From Rs1 sp034111875 (GTDB taxonomy: Bacteria; Pseudomonadota; Gammaproteobacteria; Pseudomonadales; Balneatricaceae): 64,000 nucleotides of DNA. The notes beneath the pieces are model-generated. The model was not told the DNA's origin and made no database searches. It saw only the letters and a program-made list of their open reading frames with translations. Location of the stretch: NCBI GenBank assembly GCA_034111875.1, contig JAWUWK010000006.1:5670-69669 (forward strand), read 5' to 3'. Each line of letters starts with the position of its first letter. Within the stretch, counting starts at the first letter, position 1. Shown piece by piece: positions 44,215 to 53,321 of the stretch. The position numbers and the translations under genes are program-made.

Positions 44215-45993
44215 ATGAGTAATTTACGTACACTTACTTTTGACGGTATCGTCATTGGCGGTGGTGGGGCTGGCATGCGTGCTGCTCTTCAGCTTGCCCA
44301 AGGTGGTTTAAATACCGCCTGTATTACTAAAGTATTTCCCACTCGCTCGCATACAGTATCTGCGCAAGGTGGTATCACTTGTGCCATTGCAAGCTCCGAT
44401 CCGAACGATGATTGGCGCTGGCACATGTATGATACAGTGAAAGGTTCTGACTACATTGGCGATCAAGATGCAATAGAGTATATGTGTCAAATTGGGCCTC
44501 AAGCGGTCTTCGAGTTAGACCATATGGGCATGCCTTTTTCGCGTACTGAAGAGGGGCGTATTTATCAGCGCCCATTCGGTGGCCAGTCTAAAAATTTCGG
44601 TGAAGGTGGTCAAGCTGCAAGAACTTGCGCGGCAGCTGACCGTACCGGTCACGCTTTATTACACACCCTATATCAGGCCAATTTAAAAGCGGGAACAACG
44701 TTTTTGAATGAATGGTATGCTGTTGACTTGGTGAGAAATGCTGAAGGTGATGTGGTAGGCTGTATTGCTATCAATATAGAAAATGGCGAAACGGTTTATG
44801 TAAAAGCCAAAGCTACAGTGCTCGCAACAGGCGGCGCTGGACGAATCTACGCATCTACAACTAATGCCCTAATAAACACAGGTGACGGTATTGGTATGGC
44901 CATTCGTGCTGGTGTGCCTTGCCAAGACATGGAAATGTGGCAGTTTCACCCCACTGGGATTGCCGGAGTGGGCACCTTAGTTACCGAAGGTTGTCGCGGT
45001 GAAGGTGGGTACTTAATTAATAAAGACGGTGAGCGTTTTATGGAACGCTATGCGCCGAACGCTAAAGATTTAGCGGGTCGTGATGTTGTCGCACGCTCTA
45101 TGATTTTGGAAATATTAGAGGGACGTGGTTGCGGTGAAAATGGCGACCACGTAATGCTCAAGCTAGATCATTTAGGCGCCGAAGTGTTGGAAGAACGCCT
45201 ACCAGGTATTCTAGAGCTTTCTAGAACTTTTGCGGCAACAGATCCCACTAAAGATCCTATTCCCGTAGTGCCTACTTGTCACTATATGATGGGTGGTGTT
45301 GTTACCAACATAGGTGGTCAAGCGTTAGCGCCTAGTAAAGAGCGTGGTGGCGAAGATGCTGTTATCCGAGGCTTGTTTGCCTGTGGTGAGGTCGCCTGTG
45401 TCTCTGTACATGGTGCCAACCGTTTAGGTGGGAACTCGTTATTAGATTTGATCGTGTTTGGTCGTGCAGCTGGAATTGAAATTGAGCGCCAAATGCGTGA
45501 TGGCTATGAAGTTAGCAATGCAACGGAAGAGGATTTAGAGCGAGCAATGGAAGGCTTGAACCGTTTGAATAATAGACAAGGCGGAGAGAACGTTGCCCAA
45601 GTTCGCGCTGATTTGCAAAACACGATGCAGCTTTATTTTGGTGTGTTTCGCGACGGTAAAAGTATGCTCAAAGGCTTGGAGTTGTTAAAAGAGATTCGCC
45701 AGCGAGTTGATAATTTAGCGCTTGATGATAAAAGTCAATCATTCAACACTGCTAGAATTGAAGCTTTAGAACTGTCAAATTTAATGGAAGTAGCTGAAGC
45801 TACCGCGATTGCTGCTGAAATACGTCAGGAATCAAGAGGTGCTCACGCACGTAATGATTTTGAGACTAGGGACGATGAGAATTGGTTGTGTCACTCGGTG
45901 TTTTTCCCAGATGATAAGTCGATTGGTAAGCGTGATGTGAATTTTGCGCCTAAAACCATGAAAGCTTTTCCGCCTAAAATTCGCGTTTACTAA
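44215..45993 (+). CDS. sdhA: Succinate dehydrogenase flavoprotein subunit
   Basis: The 592-residue catalytic subunit of complex II with covalent FAD. Motifs are VIGGGGAGMRAALQLAQ (FAD fold, about residues 12-28), TRSHTVSAQGGI (the flavin-linked His of the family), GGQSKNFGEGGQAARTCAA, MWQFHPTGIAGVGTLVTEGC (active-site region) and CVSVHGANRLGGNSLLDLI. It oxidises succinate to fumarate on the cytoplasmic face. It sits in the order C-D-A-B. Confidence 0.97.
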   Translation: MSNLRTLTFDGIVIGGGGAGMRAALQLAQGGLNTACITKVFPTRSHTVSAQGGITCAIASSDPNDDWRWHMYDTVKGSDYIGDQDAIEYMCQIGPQAVFELDHMGMPFSRTEEGRIYQRPFGGQSKNFGEGGQAARTCAAADRTGHALLHTLYQANLKAGTTFLNEWYAVDLVRNAEGDVVGCIAINIENGETVYVKAKATVLATGGAGRIYASTTNALINTGDGIGMAIRAGVPCQDMEMWQFHPTGIAGVGTLVTEGCRGEGGYLINKDGERFMERYAPNAKDLAGRDVVARSMILEILEGRGCGENGDHVMLKLDHLGAEVLEERLPGILELSRTFAATDPTKDPIPVVPTCHYMMGGVVTNIGGQALAPSKERGGEDAVIRGLFACGEVACVSVHGANRLGGNSLLDLIVFGRAAGIEIERQMRDGYEVSNATEEDLERAMEGLNRLNNRQGGENVAQVRADLQNTMQLYFGVFRDGKSMLKGLELLKEIRQRVDNLALDDKSQSFNTARIEALELSNLMEVAEATAIAAEIRQESRGAHARNDFETRDDENWLCHSVFFPDDKSIGKRDVNFAPKTMKAFPPKIRVY

Positions 45994-46005
45994 GAGGACG
46001 CTCAA

Positions 46006-46710
46006 ATGTTAGTTAGTATTTATCGTTACAATCCCGATACAGATGATGAACCGCGAATGCAAGATGTTCATATAGATATCCCCGGTGGTAAAGACATCAT
46101 GGTGCTTGATTTGCTGCAATTGCTCAAGGATAAAGATCCGTCGTTAAGTTTTCGTCGATCATGTCGCGAAGGTGTCTGCGGTTCTGATGGCATGAATATC
46201 AATGGCAAGAATGGCTTGGCATGTATTACGCCGCTGTCAGCAGTCGTTAAAAAAGACAAGTTAGTATTGCGACCTTTGCCGGGCTTGCCGGTTATTCGTG
46301 ATCTTGTGATTGATATGTCCCAGTTCTACGCACAGTATGAAAAAATCAAACCTTTTTTGATTAATAATACCCCTGCACCTGCCATCGAGCGCTTACAAAC
46401 CCCCGAACAGCGTGCTGAACTCGATGGATTGTATGAATGCATTTTATGTGCATGTTGTTCCACTGCCTGTCCTTCGTTTTGGTGGAATCCTGATAAGTTT
46501 ATTGGACCTTCCGGTCTTTTGCAGGCTTATAGGTTCTTAGCGGATTCAAGAGACACTGCACAAGAGGAGCGCTTGGCTGATTTGGATGATCCCTTTAGTG
46601 TGTTTCGCTGTCATGGGATCATGAATTGCGTCAGTGTTTGTCCCAAGGGGCTGAATCCGACAAAGGCGATTGGTAAGATCCGTCAGCTTTTGTTAGACAG
46701 AGCGACATAA
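46006..46710 (+). CDS. sdhB: Succinate dehydrogenase iron-sulfur subunit
   Basis: 234 residues carrying three clusters. The [2Fe-2S] site is SCREGVCGSDGMNINGKNG followed by LAC (about 47-68). The [4Fe-4S]/[3Fe-4S] sites are CILCACCSTACPS (about 145-157) and CHGIMNCVSVCPKGLNP (about 204-220). It passes electrons from FAD to quinone. The ribosome site GAGG precedes ATG 46006. A strong terminator follows immediately. Confidence 0.97.
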   Translation: MLVSIYRYNPDTDDEPRMQDVHIDIPGGKDIMVLDLLQLLKDKDPSLSFRRSCREGVCGSDGMNINGKNGLACITPLSAVVKKDKLVLRPLPGLPVIRDLVIDMSQFYAQYEKIKPFLINNTPAPAIERLQTPEQRAELDGLYECILCACCSTACPSFWWNPDKFIGPSGLLQAYRFLADSRDTAQEERLADLDDPFSVFRCHGIMNCVSVCPKGLNPTKAIGKIRQLLLDRAT

Positions 46711-46717
46711 TAAAGAA

Positions 46718-46744
46718 TAAGGCGCGTTAAGCGCCTTTTTTTTT
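46718..46744 (+). terminator. Rho-independent terminator after sdhB
   Basis: GGCGC-GTTAA-GCGCC stem followed by nine T. It separates sdhCDAB from sucA. Confidence 0.92.
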
Positions 46745-47366
46745 GAAAGAAACCTAAATTTATTCGCACGGCGCTCTCGTAGAATTTTTTTGACTTAGAT
46801 TTAACTACCTAATTAGAAATCGCTAAAGGTATTATTTCGAGCTATAGTTAATTTAGTTGGATTATTTAGCTTCACGGTGTGGCACTTGTGAAAGGTTCAG
46901 TCAAATCATGTTATACGCATTTATTATAAGAAGATATGCATGTAATGCTTTATTGATCTAAGATAAGTTGGCGTGTTTTTGAGTGTGATTGGGTTGATTG
47001 TCTGCGAAAGCAAGAATAGATGAATTTATTTTATCTATTACTTGAAAATGCTAGTTTTTGTTTCTGATTGACCTCTGAAAAGTAATGATGTCATCGATAA
47101 ATAAAAGTTTGGTATATTTCACGCTGAATAGAAAAATCGTTACAAATAGATAAAATACGAGGCTACTAGCTGTGTAAAGGCAGCCTCAAAGCGCGTACAA
47201 TGCTCTTTGTATTGTCCGTTTTGTGACATTTTTGTTGGTAATTTTAAAGAAACGACAGTAGATCCTGAAGTATGAGTAGTGATAGACCAATGAAAATGTT
47301 GCTAAATTTCCATTTGTCGAATTTACAAAACTCAATTTTGGGCTGCTAATTTAGGGTGGTTAGCTA
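46745..47366. promoter_or_regulatory. Long sdhB-sucA intergenic region
   Basis: 620 bases, AT-rich, no gene. Two hairpins lie in the right half: GAGGCT / AGCCTC (47159-47164 with 47182-47187) and ACAAT / ATTGT just after (about 47198-47216). The sucA ribosome site AGGGTGG is next to the start. The sucAB promoter must be here. Confidence 0.45.
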
Positions 47367-50201
47367 ATGCAAGAAGGCATAATGGAGTTGTTGTGGAAGA
47401 ATGCGCACTTATACGGCGGTAATTTATCTTACATTGAACAGCTTTATGAGACATATTTAAGAGATCCAAGCGCTGTTAGTGATGACTGGCGTAAAGAGTT
47501 TGACCAACTACCAGACGCTGCACATAAAGAGACAGTAGATGTTGAATTAGCCCCCATAGTTCAACAGTTCCGTGAATATGCGAAAAGCGGTGGTGGTCAA
47601 GTATCAACTTCAGCAAGTAGTGTCTCGTCAGAGCACGAAGCTAAGCAAGTACTAGTGCTGCAGATGATTAGTGCCTACCGTGTCCGAGGCCATCAAGCCG
47701 CAGATATTGACCCTTTGAACTTACTTCAACGCGATGTTATTCCCGATTTAGATCCCGCTTTTCACACCCTTTCCAATGCTGATTTAGAGACCGTTTTTTC
47801 AACTGGTTCATTACGTTTTGGTGGTGATTCGTCTAGTTTACGCCACATTATAGGCGATTTAAAAAAAACCTACTGTGGATCTATCGGCTCTGAATATATG
47901 CACATTGTAGATACACTTGAAAAGCGCTGGATTCAGAATAGATTAGAGCCTACTCGGGGTAATCCGAAATTGCCTAAAGAAGAACGAATACATATTTTAG
48001 AGCGATTAACGGCGGCTGAAGGTCTAGAAAAATATTTGGGTTCTCGTTTTGCCGGCGCGAAACGATTTGGTTTAGAAGGCGGAGAAGCGCTAATTCTGGC
48101 GTTGGATGAAACTATTCAGCGCGGGGGTGCCAATGGTGCCAAAGAAGTTATCATCGGTATGGCTCATCGCGGTCGATTAAACACATTAGTGAATATTTTC
48201 GGCAAAAATCCTGCTGATTTATTTGGCGAGTTTGAAGGCAAAAAGCAAGTTTTAAATAAATCCGGTGACGTTAAGTACCATCAAGGTTTCTCTTCAAATG
48301 TTAATACTCCTGGGGGTGAAGTGCATTTGGCAATGGCTTTCAATCCCTCTCACCTTGAAATAGCCGCACCGGTAGTTGAAGGTTCTGTTCGCGCCCGCCA
48401 AGATAGACGCAATGATAAAAATGGCACGACGGTGATACCTGTAAGTATCCACGGTGATGCGGCATTTGCAGGTCAAGGCGTTGTGACAGAAACATTCCAA
48501 ATGTCACAAACTCGCGCATACAAAACTGGTGGAACTATCCACATTGTTATCAATAATCAGGTCGGATTTACTACCTCTAGAAAAGAGGATGCCCGATCCA
48601 GTGAATATTGTACTGATGTGGCTAAAATGATTCAGGCGCCTATTTTCCATGTTAACGGTGACGACCCTGAAGCCGTGCGCTTTATCACTCAATTAGCGAT
48701 TGATTACCGTACAGAGTTTAAGCGCGATGTGGTCATTGATTTGGTCTGCTACCGCCGTCGTGGTCACAATGAAGCGGATGAGCCTTTCGGCACGCAACCC
48801 CGTATGTACACCGCTATTAAGAAGCAGAAGACTACGCGCACACTCTATGCAGAGGTACTTATTAATGATGGTATCTTGTCCGCTATTGATAGTAAGGCGA
48901 TGGAAAAAGATTATCGTACAGCTCTAGAAAACGGCGAACATGTTGCTAAAGCTTTAGTGATGAAACCCAATAGCGAACTGTTTGTCGATTGGAAACCTTA
49001 TTTAGGTCTAGAATGGTCGTTTGAATGTGATACGGCAGTTGATCTTAAACTTATTCGTCAGCTTAATGCTAAATTGAGCGTTGTGCCTGAAGGCTTTGTT
49101 GTGCAACGTCAGGTACAGAAAATTTACGAAACCCGCAAAAAGATGGCTGCAGGTGAAGTGCCATGTAACTGGGGTTTCGCCGAGACGATGGCCTATGCCA
49201 CTACACTCGCTGAAGGTTTTCCCATCAGGTTTACTGGACAAGACGTTGGACGTGGTACTTTCTCACACAGACATGCGGTTCTGCATGATCAAGATAAAGG
49301 GGGTGATTATACGCCGCTCAAAAACATTTCCGATGATCAGCCTACCTTTGAACTCTATGATTCTTTCTTGTCCGAAGAAGCTGTATTAGCCTTTGAGTAT
49401 GGTTATGCCACTACAATGCCTAACGTACAGGTGATTTGGGAAGCCCAGTTTGGTGATTTTGCCAATGGGGCACAAGTGGTTATTGATCAGTTTATCACTT
49501 CTGGTGAACAGAAATGGGAACGTTTATGTGGTCTAACTCTGCTCCTACCACATGGTTTCGAGGGTCAAGGGCCCGAGCACTCTTCTGCGCGTTTAGAACG
49601 TTTCTTGCAGATGTGTGCAGAGCATAATATTCAAGTGTGCACTCCGACAACACCAGCGCAAATATTCCACTTGTTGCGTCGTCAAATTGTACGTCCGCTC
49701 CGTAAGCCTTTAATCGTTATGTCACCTAAAAGCTTGCTAGGTCACCGACAAGCCACGTCTCCAATCGAGCAATTGTCGACCGGTACGTTTGAACCTGTTC
49801 TGGCAGAAACTGAAAATTTAGAGAACGAAAAAGTTGCACGACTTGTACTCTGTGGAGGAAAACTGTACTACGACCTAATCAATCAACGCCAAGAAGTAGC
49901 CAGAGAAGACGTAGCGGTTGTGCGTATCGAACAACTATATCCGTTCCCTGATGACGCATTATTCGACGCGATAAAGGATTATTCAAATCTTGAATCCATT
50001 GTATGGTGTCAAGAAGAGCCGATGAATCAAGGTGCTTGGTACAGTACACAGCACCGTATTCGTAATGTGTTGGAAAAAAGTCATCCGAGCCTTAAATTGC
50101 ATGGAGTGGGACGCCCTCACGCGGCTGCACCTGCAGTAGGTCATATGTCAGTACATTTAGAACAGCAAAAAACTCTCGTTGAAGAAGCTATCAACGGTTA
50201 A
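47367..50201 (+). CDS. sucA: 2-oxoglutarate dehydrogenase E1 component
   Basis: The 944-residue thiamine-diphosphate decarboxylase of the 2-oxoglutarate dehydrogenase complex. The N-terminal E2-binding stretch NLSYIEQLYETYLRDPSAVS is present, then LERLTAAEGLEKYLGSRFAG, GMAHRGRLNTLVNIFGK (active His), HGDAAFAGQGVVTETFQMSQ (ThDP/Mg), NNQVGFTTS and, in the C-terminal half, LPHGFEGQGPEHSSARLERF. It has the usual family length. A hairpin follows before sucB. Confidence 0.97.
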   Translation: MQEGIMELLWKNAHLYGGNLSYIEQLYETYLRDPSAVSDDWRKEFDQLPDAAHKETVDVELAPIVQQFREYAKSGGGQVSTSASSVSSEHEAKQVLVLQMISAYRVRGHQAADIDPLNLLQRDVIPDLDPAFHTLSNADLETVFSTGSLRFGGDSSSLRHIIGDLKKTYCGSIGSEYMHIVDTLEKRWIQNRLEPTRGNPKLPKEERIHILERLTAAEGLEKYLGSRFAGAKRFGLEGGEALILALDETIQRGGANGAKEVIIGMAHRGRLNTLVNIFGKNPADLFGEFEGKKQVLNKSGDVKYHQGFSSNVNTPGGEVHLAMAFNPSHLEIAAPVVEGSVRARQDRRNDKNGTTVIPVSIHGDAAFAGQGVVTETFQMSQTRAYKTGGTIHIVINNQVGFTTSRKEDARSSEYCTDVAKMIQAPIFHVNGDDPEAVRFITQLAIDYRTEFKRDVVIDLVCYRRRGHNEADEPFGTQPRMYTAIKKQKTTRTLYAEVLINDGILSAIDSKAMEKDYRTALENGEHVAKALVMKPNSELFVDWKPYLGLEWSFECDTAVDLKLIRQLNAKLSVVPEGFVVQRQVQKIYETRKKMAAGEVPCNWGFAETMAYATTLAEGFPIRFTGQDVGRGTFSHRHAVLHDQDKGGDYTPLKNISDDQPTFELYDSFLSEEAVLAFEYGYATTMPNVQVIWEAQFGDFANGAQVVIDQFITSGEQKWERLCGLTLLLPHGFEGQGPEHSSARLERFLQMCAEHNIQVCTPTTPAQIFHLLRRQIVRPLRKPLIVMSPKSLLGHRQATSPIEQLSTGTFEPVLAETENLENEKVARLVLCGGKLYYDLINQRQEVAREDVAVVRIEQLYPFPDDALFDAIKDYSNLESIVWCQEEPMNQGAWYSTQHRIRNVLEKSHPSLKLHGVGRPHAAAPAVGHMSVHLEQQKTLVEEAING

Positions 50202-50207
50202 TCGAAC

Positions 50208-50236
50208 AGCTGCTTGTACAAGACAAGCGGCTTTTT
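50208..50236 (+). terminator. Attenuator-like hairpin between sucA and sucB
   Basis: AGCTGCTTGT (50208-50217) pairs with ACAAGCGGCT (50223-50232) with one wobble, followed by only four T. It is likely a partial terminator or an RNA-stability element that sets the E1:E2 ratio (inference). Confidence 0.6.
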
Positions 50237-50256
50237 AGAGCAAATAAGGAACACTT

Positions 50257-51432
50257 ATGTCCATCGAAATTAAAGCACCTACTTTTCCAGAATCTGTAGC
50301 CGATGGCACAGTTGCAACTTGGCACAAACAACCAGGTGAAGCATGTTTGGCTGATGATTTAATAGTTGATATAGAAACTGATAAAGTGGTTTTAGAAGTC
50401 GTTGCTCCAGCGGACGGTGTCATTAAAGAGATCTTAGCGGGTGAAGGTGATATCGTACTTTCCGATCAAGTGATCGCTATGTTTGAAGCGGGTGCAGCAG
50501 CCCAAGCACCAGCAGCTATTGAAGAAACTCCTGCAGCACAAGACAGTGGCGAAGACAAAGTAGGGCCTGCAGCGCGTAAACTCATAGAGGCCAACAATTT
50601 AGATGCAAGTGTGATTAAAGGTACCGGTAAAAATGGTGGTATCACCAAAGAAGATGTCCAAAAATTCATAAATTCAGCGACGGCTAAACCAGCCGCAGCG
50701 GCGGTTATTGCACCATTGGCAATGACCGGTGAGCGTATTGAAAAACGCGTACCAATGACTAGATTGCGCGCGACTATTGCCAAGCGTCTTGTTGAAGCCC
50801 AGCAAACTGCAGCTATGTTAACTACCTACAACGAAGTCAACATGAGCCCTGTGATGGAGCTGCGTAAAAAATACAAAGATTTGTTTGAGAAAACCCACGA
50901 TACGCGTTTAGGTTTTATGTCTTTCTTCGTTAAAGCGGCGACTGAAGCACTGAAGCGGTTCCCTGCTGTCAATGCTTCTATAGATGGCAATGACATGGTT
51001 TTCCATGGCTATCAAGATATTGGTGTCGCCGTTTCAACTGATCGTGGATTGATGGTGCCTGTTTTACGCGATACTGATTCTATGGGTCTAGCCACAATTG
51101 AGTCGACTATACGTGATTTCGGAATGCGCGGACGTGACGGTAAGTTAGGCATGGATGATATGGCTGGTGGTACATTTACTATTACTAACGGCGGCGTCTT
51201 TGGATCACTCTTATCGACGCCTATTCTAAACCCACCACAAACTGCAATTTTAGGGATGCATAAAATCCAAGAGCGGCCTATGGCAGTGGATGGACAGGTT
51301 GTTATTCAGCCTATGATGTATTTAGCCTTATCTTATGATCACCGCATGTGTGATGGTAAAGAAGCAGTGCAGTTCTTAGTGGCGATTAAAGATCTTCTAG
51401 AAGACCCTACACGTATCCTGCTTGACGTTTAA
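50257..51432 (+). CDS. sucB: Dihydrolipoamide succinyltransferase E2
   Basis: 391 residues. The lipoyl domain (1-80) has its lysine in DIETDKVVLEVVAP (about residue 43). A hinge rich in Ala/Pro precedes the subunit-binding domain VGPAARKLIEANNLD (about 102-135). The catalytic acyltransferase domain ends with LALSYDHRMCDGKEAVQFL (His and Asp). It forms the cubic core of the 2-oxoglutarate complex. An AAGG-type ribosome site precedes ATG 50257. Confidence 0.97.
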   Translation: MSIEIKAPTFPESVADGTVATWHKQPGEACLADDLIVDIETDKVVLEVVAPADGVIKEILAGEGDIVLSDQVIAMFEAGAAAQAPAAIEETPAAQDSGEDKVGPAARKLIEANNLDASVIKGTGKNGGITKEDVQKFINSATAKPAAAAVIAPLAMTGERIEKRVPMTRLRATIAKRLVEAQQTAAMLTTYNEVNMSPVMELRKKYKDLFEKTHDTRLGFMSFFVKAATEALKRFPAVNASIDGNDMVFHGYQDIGVAVSTDRGLMVPVLRDTDSMGLATIESTIRDFGMRGRDGKLGMDDMAGGTFTITNGGVFGSLLSTPILNPPQTAILGMHKIQERPMAVDGQVVIQPMMYLALSYDHRMCDGKEAVQFLVAIKDLLEDPTRILLDV

Positions 51433-51439
51433 TTTTTTT

Positions 51440-51464
51440 AAGGGAAGAGTTATTCCCTTATTTT
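51440..51464 (+). terminator. Hairpin between sucB and lpd
   Basis: AAGGGAA (51440-51446) pairs with TTCCCTT (51453-51459), then ATTTT. It is a modest terminator or attenuator inside the operon. Confidence 0.6.
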
Positions 51465-51514
51465 CTAGCTTAAAATAAGCGTTTTTAAGCGCTTGATAAG
51501 ACAAGGTAATCACA

Positions 51515-52951
51515 ATGTCTGATAAATTTGATGTAATTGTTATTGGTGCCGGTCCCGGTGGATATGTTGCGGCCATTAGAGCGGCGCAGTTAGGTCTAAA
51601 AACTGCTTGTGTAGAAAAATGGGTGAATGATAAAGGCGCTACCCTACTAGGCGGTACTTGTTTAAATGTTGGTTGTATACCTTCCAAAGCGCTTTTAGAG
51701 TCAACTCATAAATTTCACGATACACAACACAAAAATGCAGTACATGGTATAGCGGCAGATAATGTCACTATGGACGTTAAGAAAATGGTCGCTCGCAAAG
51801 ACAAAATTGTCGAGAATTTAACTAGCGGTATAGCCGGTTTGTTCAAGGCCAATGGCGTTACAACTTTGTCGGGAATGGGTAAGTTACTTGCAGATAAGCA
51901 AATAGAAGTGACTGCTGCTGATGGCAAAGTATCACTTTATGCTGCTGATAGTGTGATTTTGGCTTCGGGTTCGCTTCCGGTTAATATCCCACCAGCGCCA
52001 TTAACCGAAGGCCTAATCCTGGATAATGAAGGTGCATTGAAAATTGATCAAACACCAGAGACTCTTGGTGTTATTGGTGCTGGAGTCATTGGTCTTGAAA
52101 TGGGCTCTGTTTGGGCGCGTTTAGGGACTAAAGTAACCGTACTTGAGGCGATGGACTCTTTTCTAGCTTTAGCGGATAAAGATGTCGCTAAAGAAGGAGC
52201 TAAATTACTCAAGCAGCAAGGTTTAGATATCAAACTGAATTCAATGGTTTCGGGTACTGAAATTGTTGATGGAAAAGTCAAAGTATTCTACAAAAATGCT
52301 GATGGCGAGCAAGAAATTACTGTCGATAAGCTAATTGTTGCTGTGGGTCGTAGACCACAAACCCAAGGACTTCTAGCTGAAAATTCTGGGGTTGTAGTCG
52401 ATCAACGTGGCTTTATTGAAGTTGATATTCAGTGTAAAACCGCGGTCGCAGGTGTCTATGCTATTGGCGACTCTGTGCGAGGTCCAATGTTAGCACATAA
52501 AGCATCTGAAGAAGGTGTTATGGTGGCTGATATTATCGCGGGTCATCATGCGCAATTGAACTACGATGTGATACCAAACGTCATTTATACCTATCCAGAA
52601 CTTGCTTGGGTTGGTAAAACTGAGCAAGAATTGAAAGCAGAAGGGACTAAAATCAAAGTAGGAAAGTTCCCATTTGCTGCGTCTGGACGAGCGATGGCTT
52701 CAAACGAAACCGATGGTTTCGTTAAAATAATAGCCGATGAAGAGACCGATCGCGTGTTAGGTGTACATATTGTTGCAGCAACTGCCTCAGAGCTTATTGC
52801 TCAAGGTGCTATCGCTATGGAGTTCTGTTCAACAGCAGAAGATCTTCAATTGATGTGTTTCGCACATCCAACGGTGAGTGAAGTAGTACATGAAGCGGCA
52901 CTTGCCGTTGACGGCCACGCGATCCATATGGCTAATCGTAAAAAACGTTAA
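51515..52951 (+). CDS. lpd: Dihydrolipoamide dehydrogenase E3
   Basis: A 478-residue FAD flavoprotein that reoxidises lipoamide with NAD+. It shows the FAD motif VIVIGAGPGGYVAAIRAAQL, the redox disulfide GGTCLNVGCIPSKALLES, the NAD motif GVIGAGVIGLEMGSVWARLG, YAIGDSVRGPMLAHKASEEG and the C-terminal AHPTVSEVVHEA (His-Glu dyad). Its place between sucB and sucC resembles Pseudomonas rather than E. coli. The ribosome site is AAGGT. Confidence 0.96.
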   Translation: MSDKFDVIVIGAGPGGYVAAIRAAQLGLKTACVEKWVNDKGATLLGGTCLNVGCIPSKALLESTHKFHDTQHKNAVHGIAADNVTMDVKKMVARKDKIVENLTSGIAGLFKANGVTTLSGMGKLLADKQIEVTAADGKVSLYAADSVILASGSLPVNIPPAPLTEGLILDNEGALKIDQTPETLGVIGAGVIGLEMGSVWARLGTKVTVLEAMDSFLALADKDVAKEGAKLLKQQGLDIKLNSMVSGTEIVDGKVKVFYKNADGEQEITVDKLIVAVGRRPQTQGLLAENSGVVVDQRGFIEVDIQCKTAVAGVYAIGDSVRGPMLAHKASEEGVMVADIIAGHHAQLNYDVIPNVIYTYPELAWVGKTEQELKAEGTKIKVGKFPFAASGRAMASNETDGFVKIIADEETDRVLGVHIVAATASELIAQGAIAMEFCSTAEDLQLMCFAHPTVSEVVHEAALAVDGHAIHMANRKKR

Positions 52952-53321
52952 TGTTTGATCTTTGTCTAGGTTAAATTTTTTCTAGTATTTTGTTATACTA
53001 AGTTCGGTTTCGATAATTGCTGTTATTGAGCCGAATAACTTAAAGAAAACACGCTTTTGTTTATCGCATTGCAATTTCATTATTGGTAGTGTTTAAGATA
53101 CTGGTAATTAAAAATCAGTAGGTGTTCTACCTTCTGAATGTCTCCTTCAAGGTAATGCAAAGTTCAAATTAAGGTTTGGCTGTATATTTAGCTTGGGAGA
53201 CTCAATAGGTGTTAAAACCTGTTCGCAGACTTTGTCGGCAACTGCTTAGTAGCAGGTGCAGGACTGGTACCTTAGGTATCTTCTAAGTCTTTAAATTAGT
53301 GAAAATACACGGATAATACGC
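52952..53321. promoter_or_regulatory. lpd-sucC intergenic region, possible structured leader
   Basis: 370 bases without a gene. Small hairpins occur at GTAG-GTGTT-CTAC (about 53119-53131) and CTGCT-TAGT-AGCAG (53242-53255), followed by the repeats GGTACCTTAGGTATC (53266-53280). The length and structures suggest a separate sucCD promoter with a folded 5' UTR. A conserved RNA motif upstream of sucC is known in Pseudomonas, but I cannot verify a match. Confidence 0.4.
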
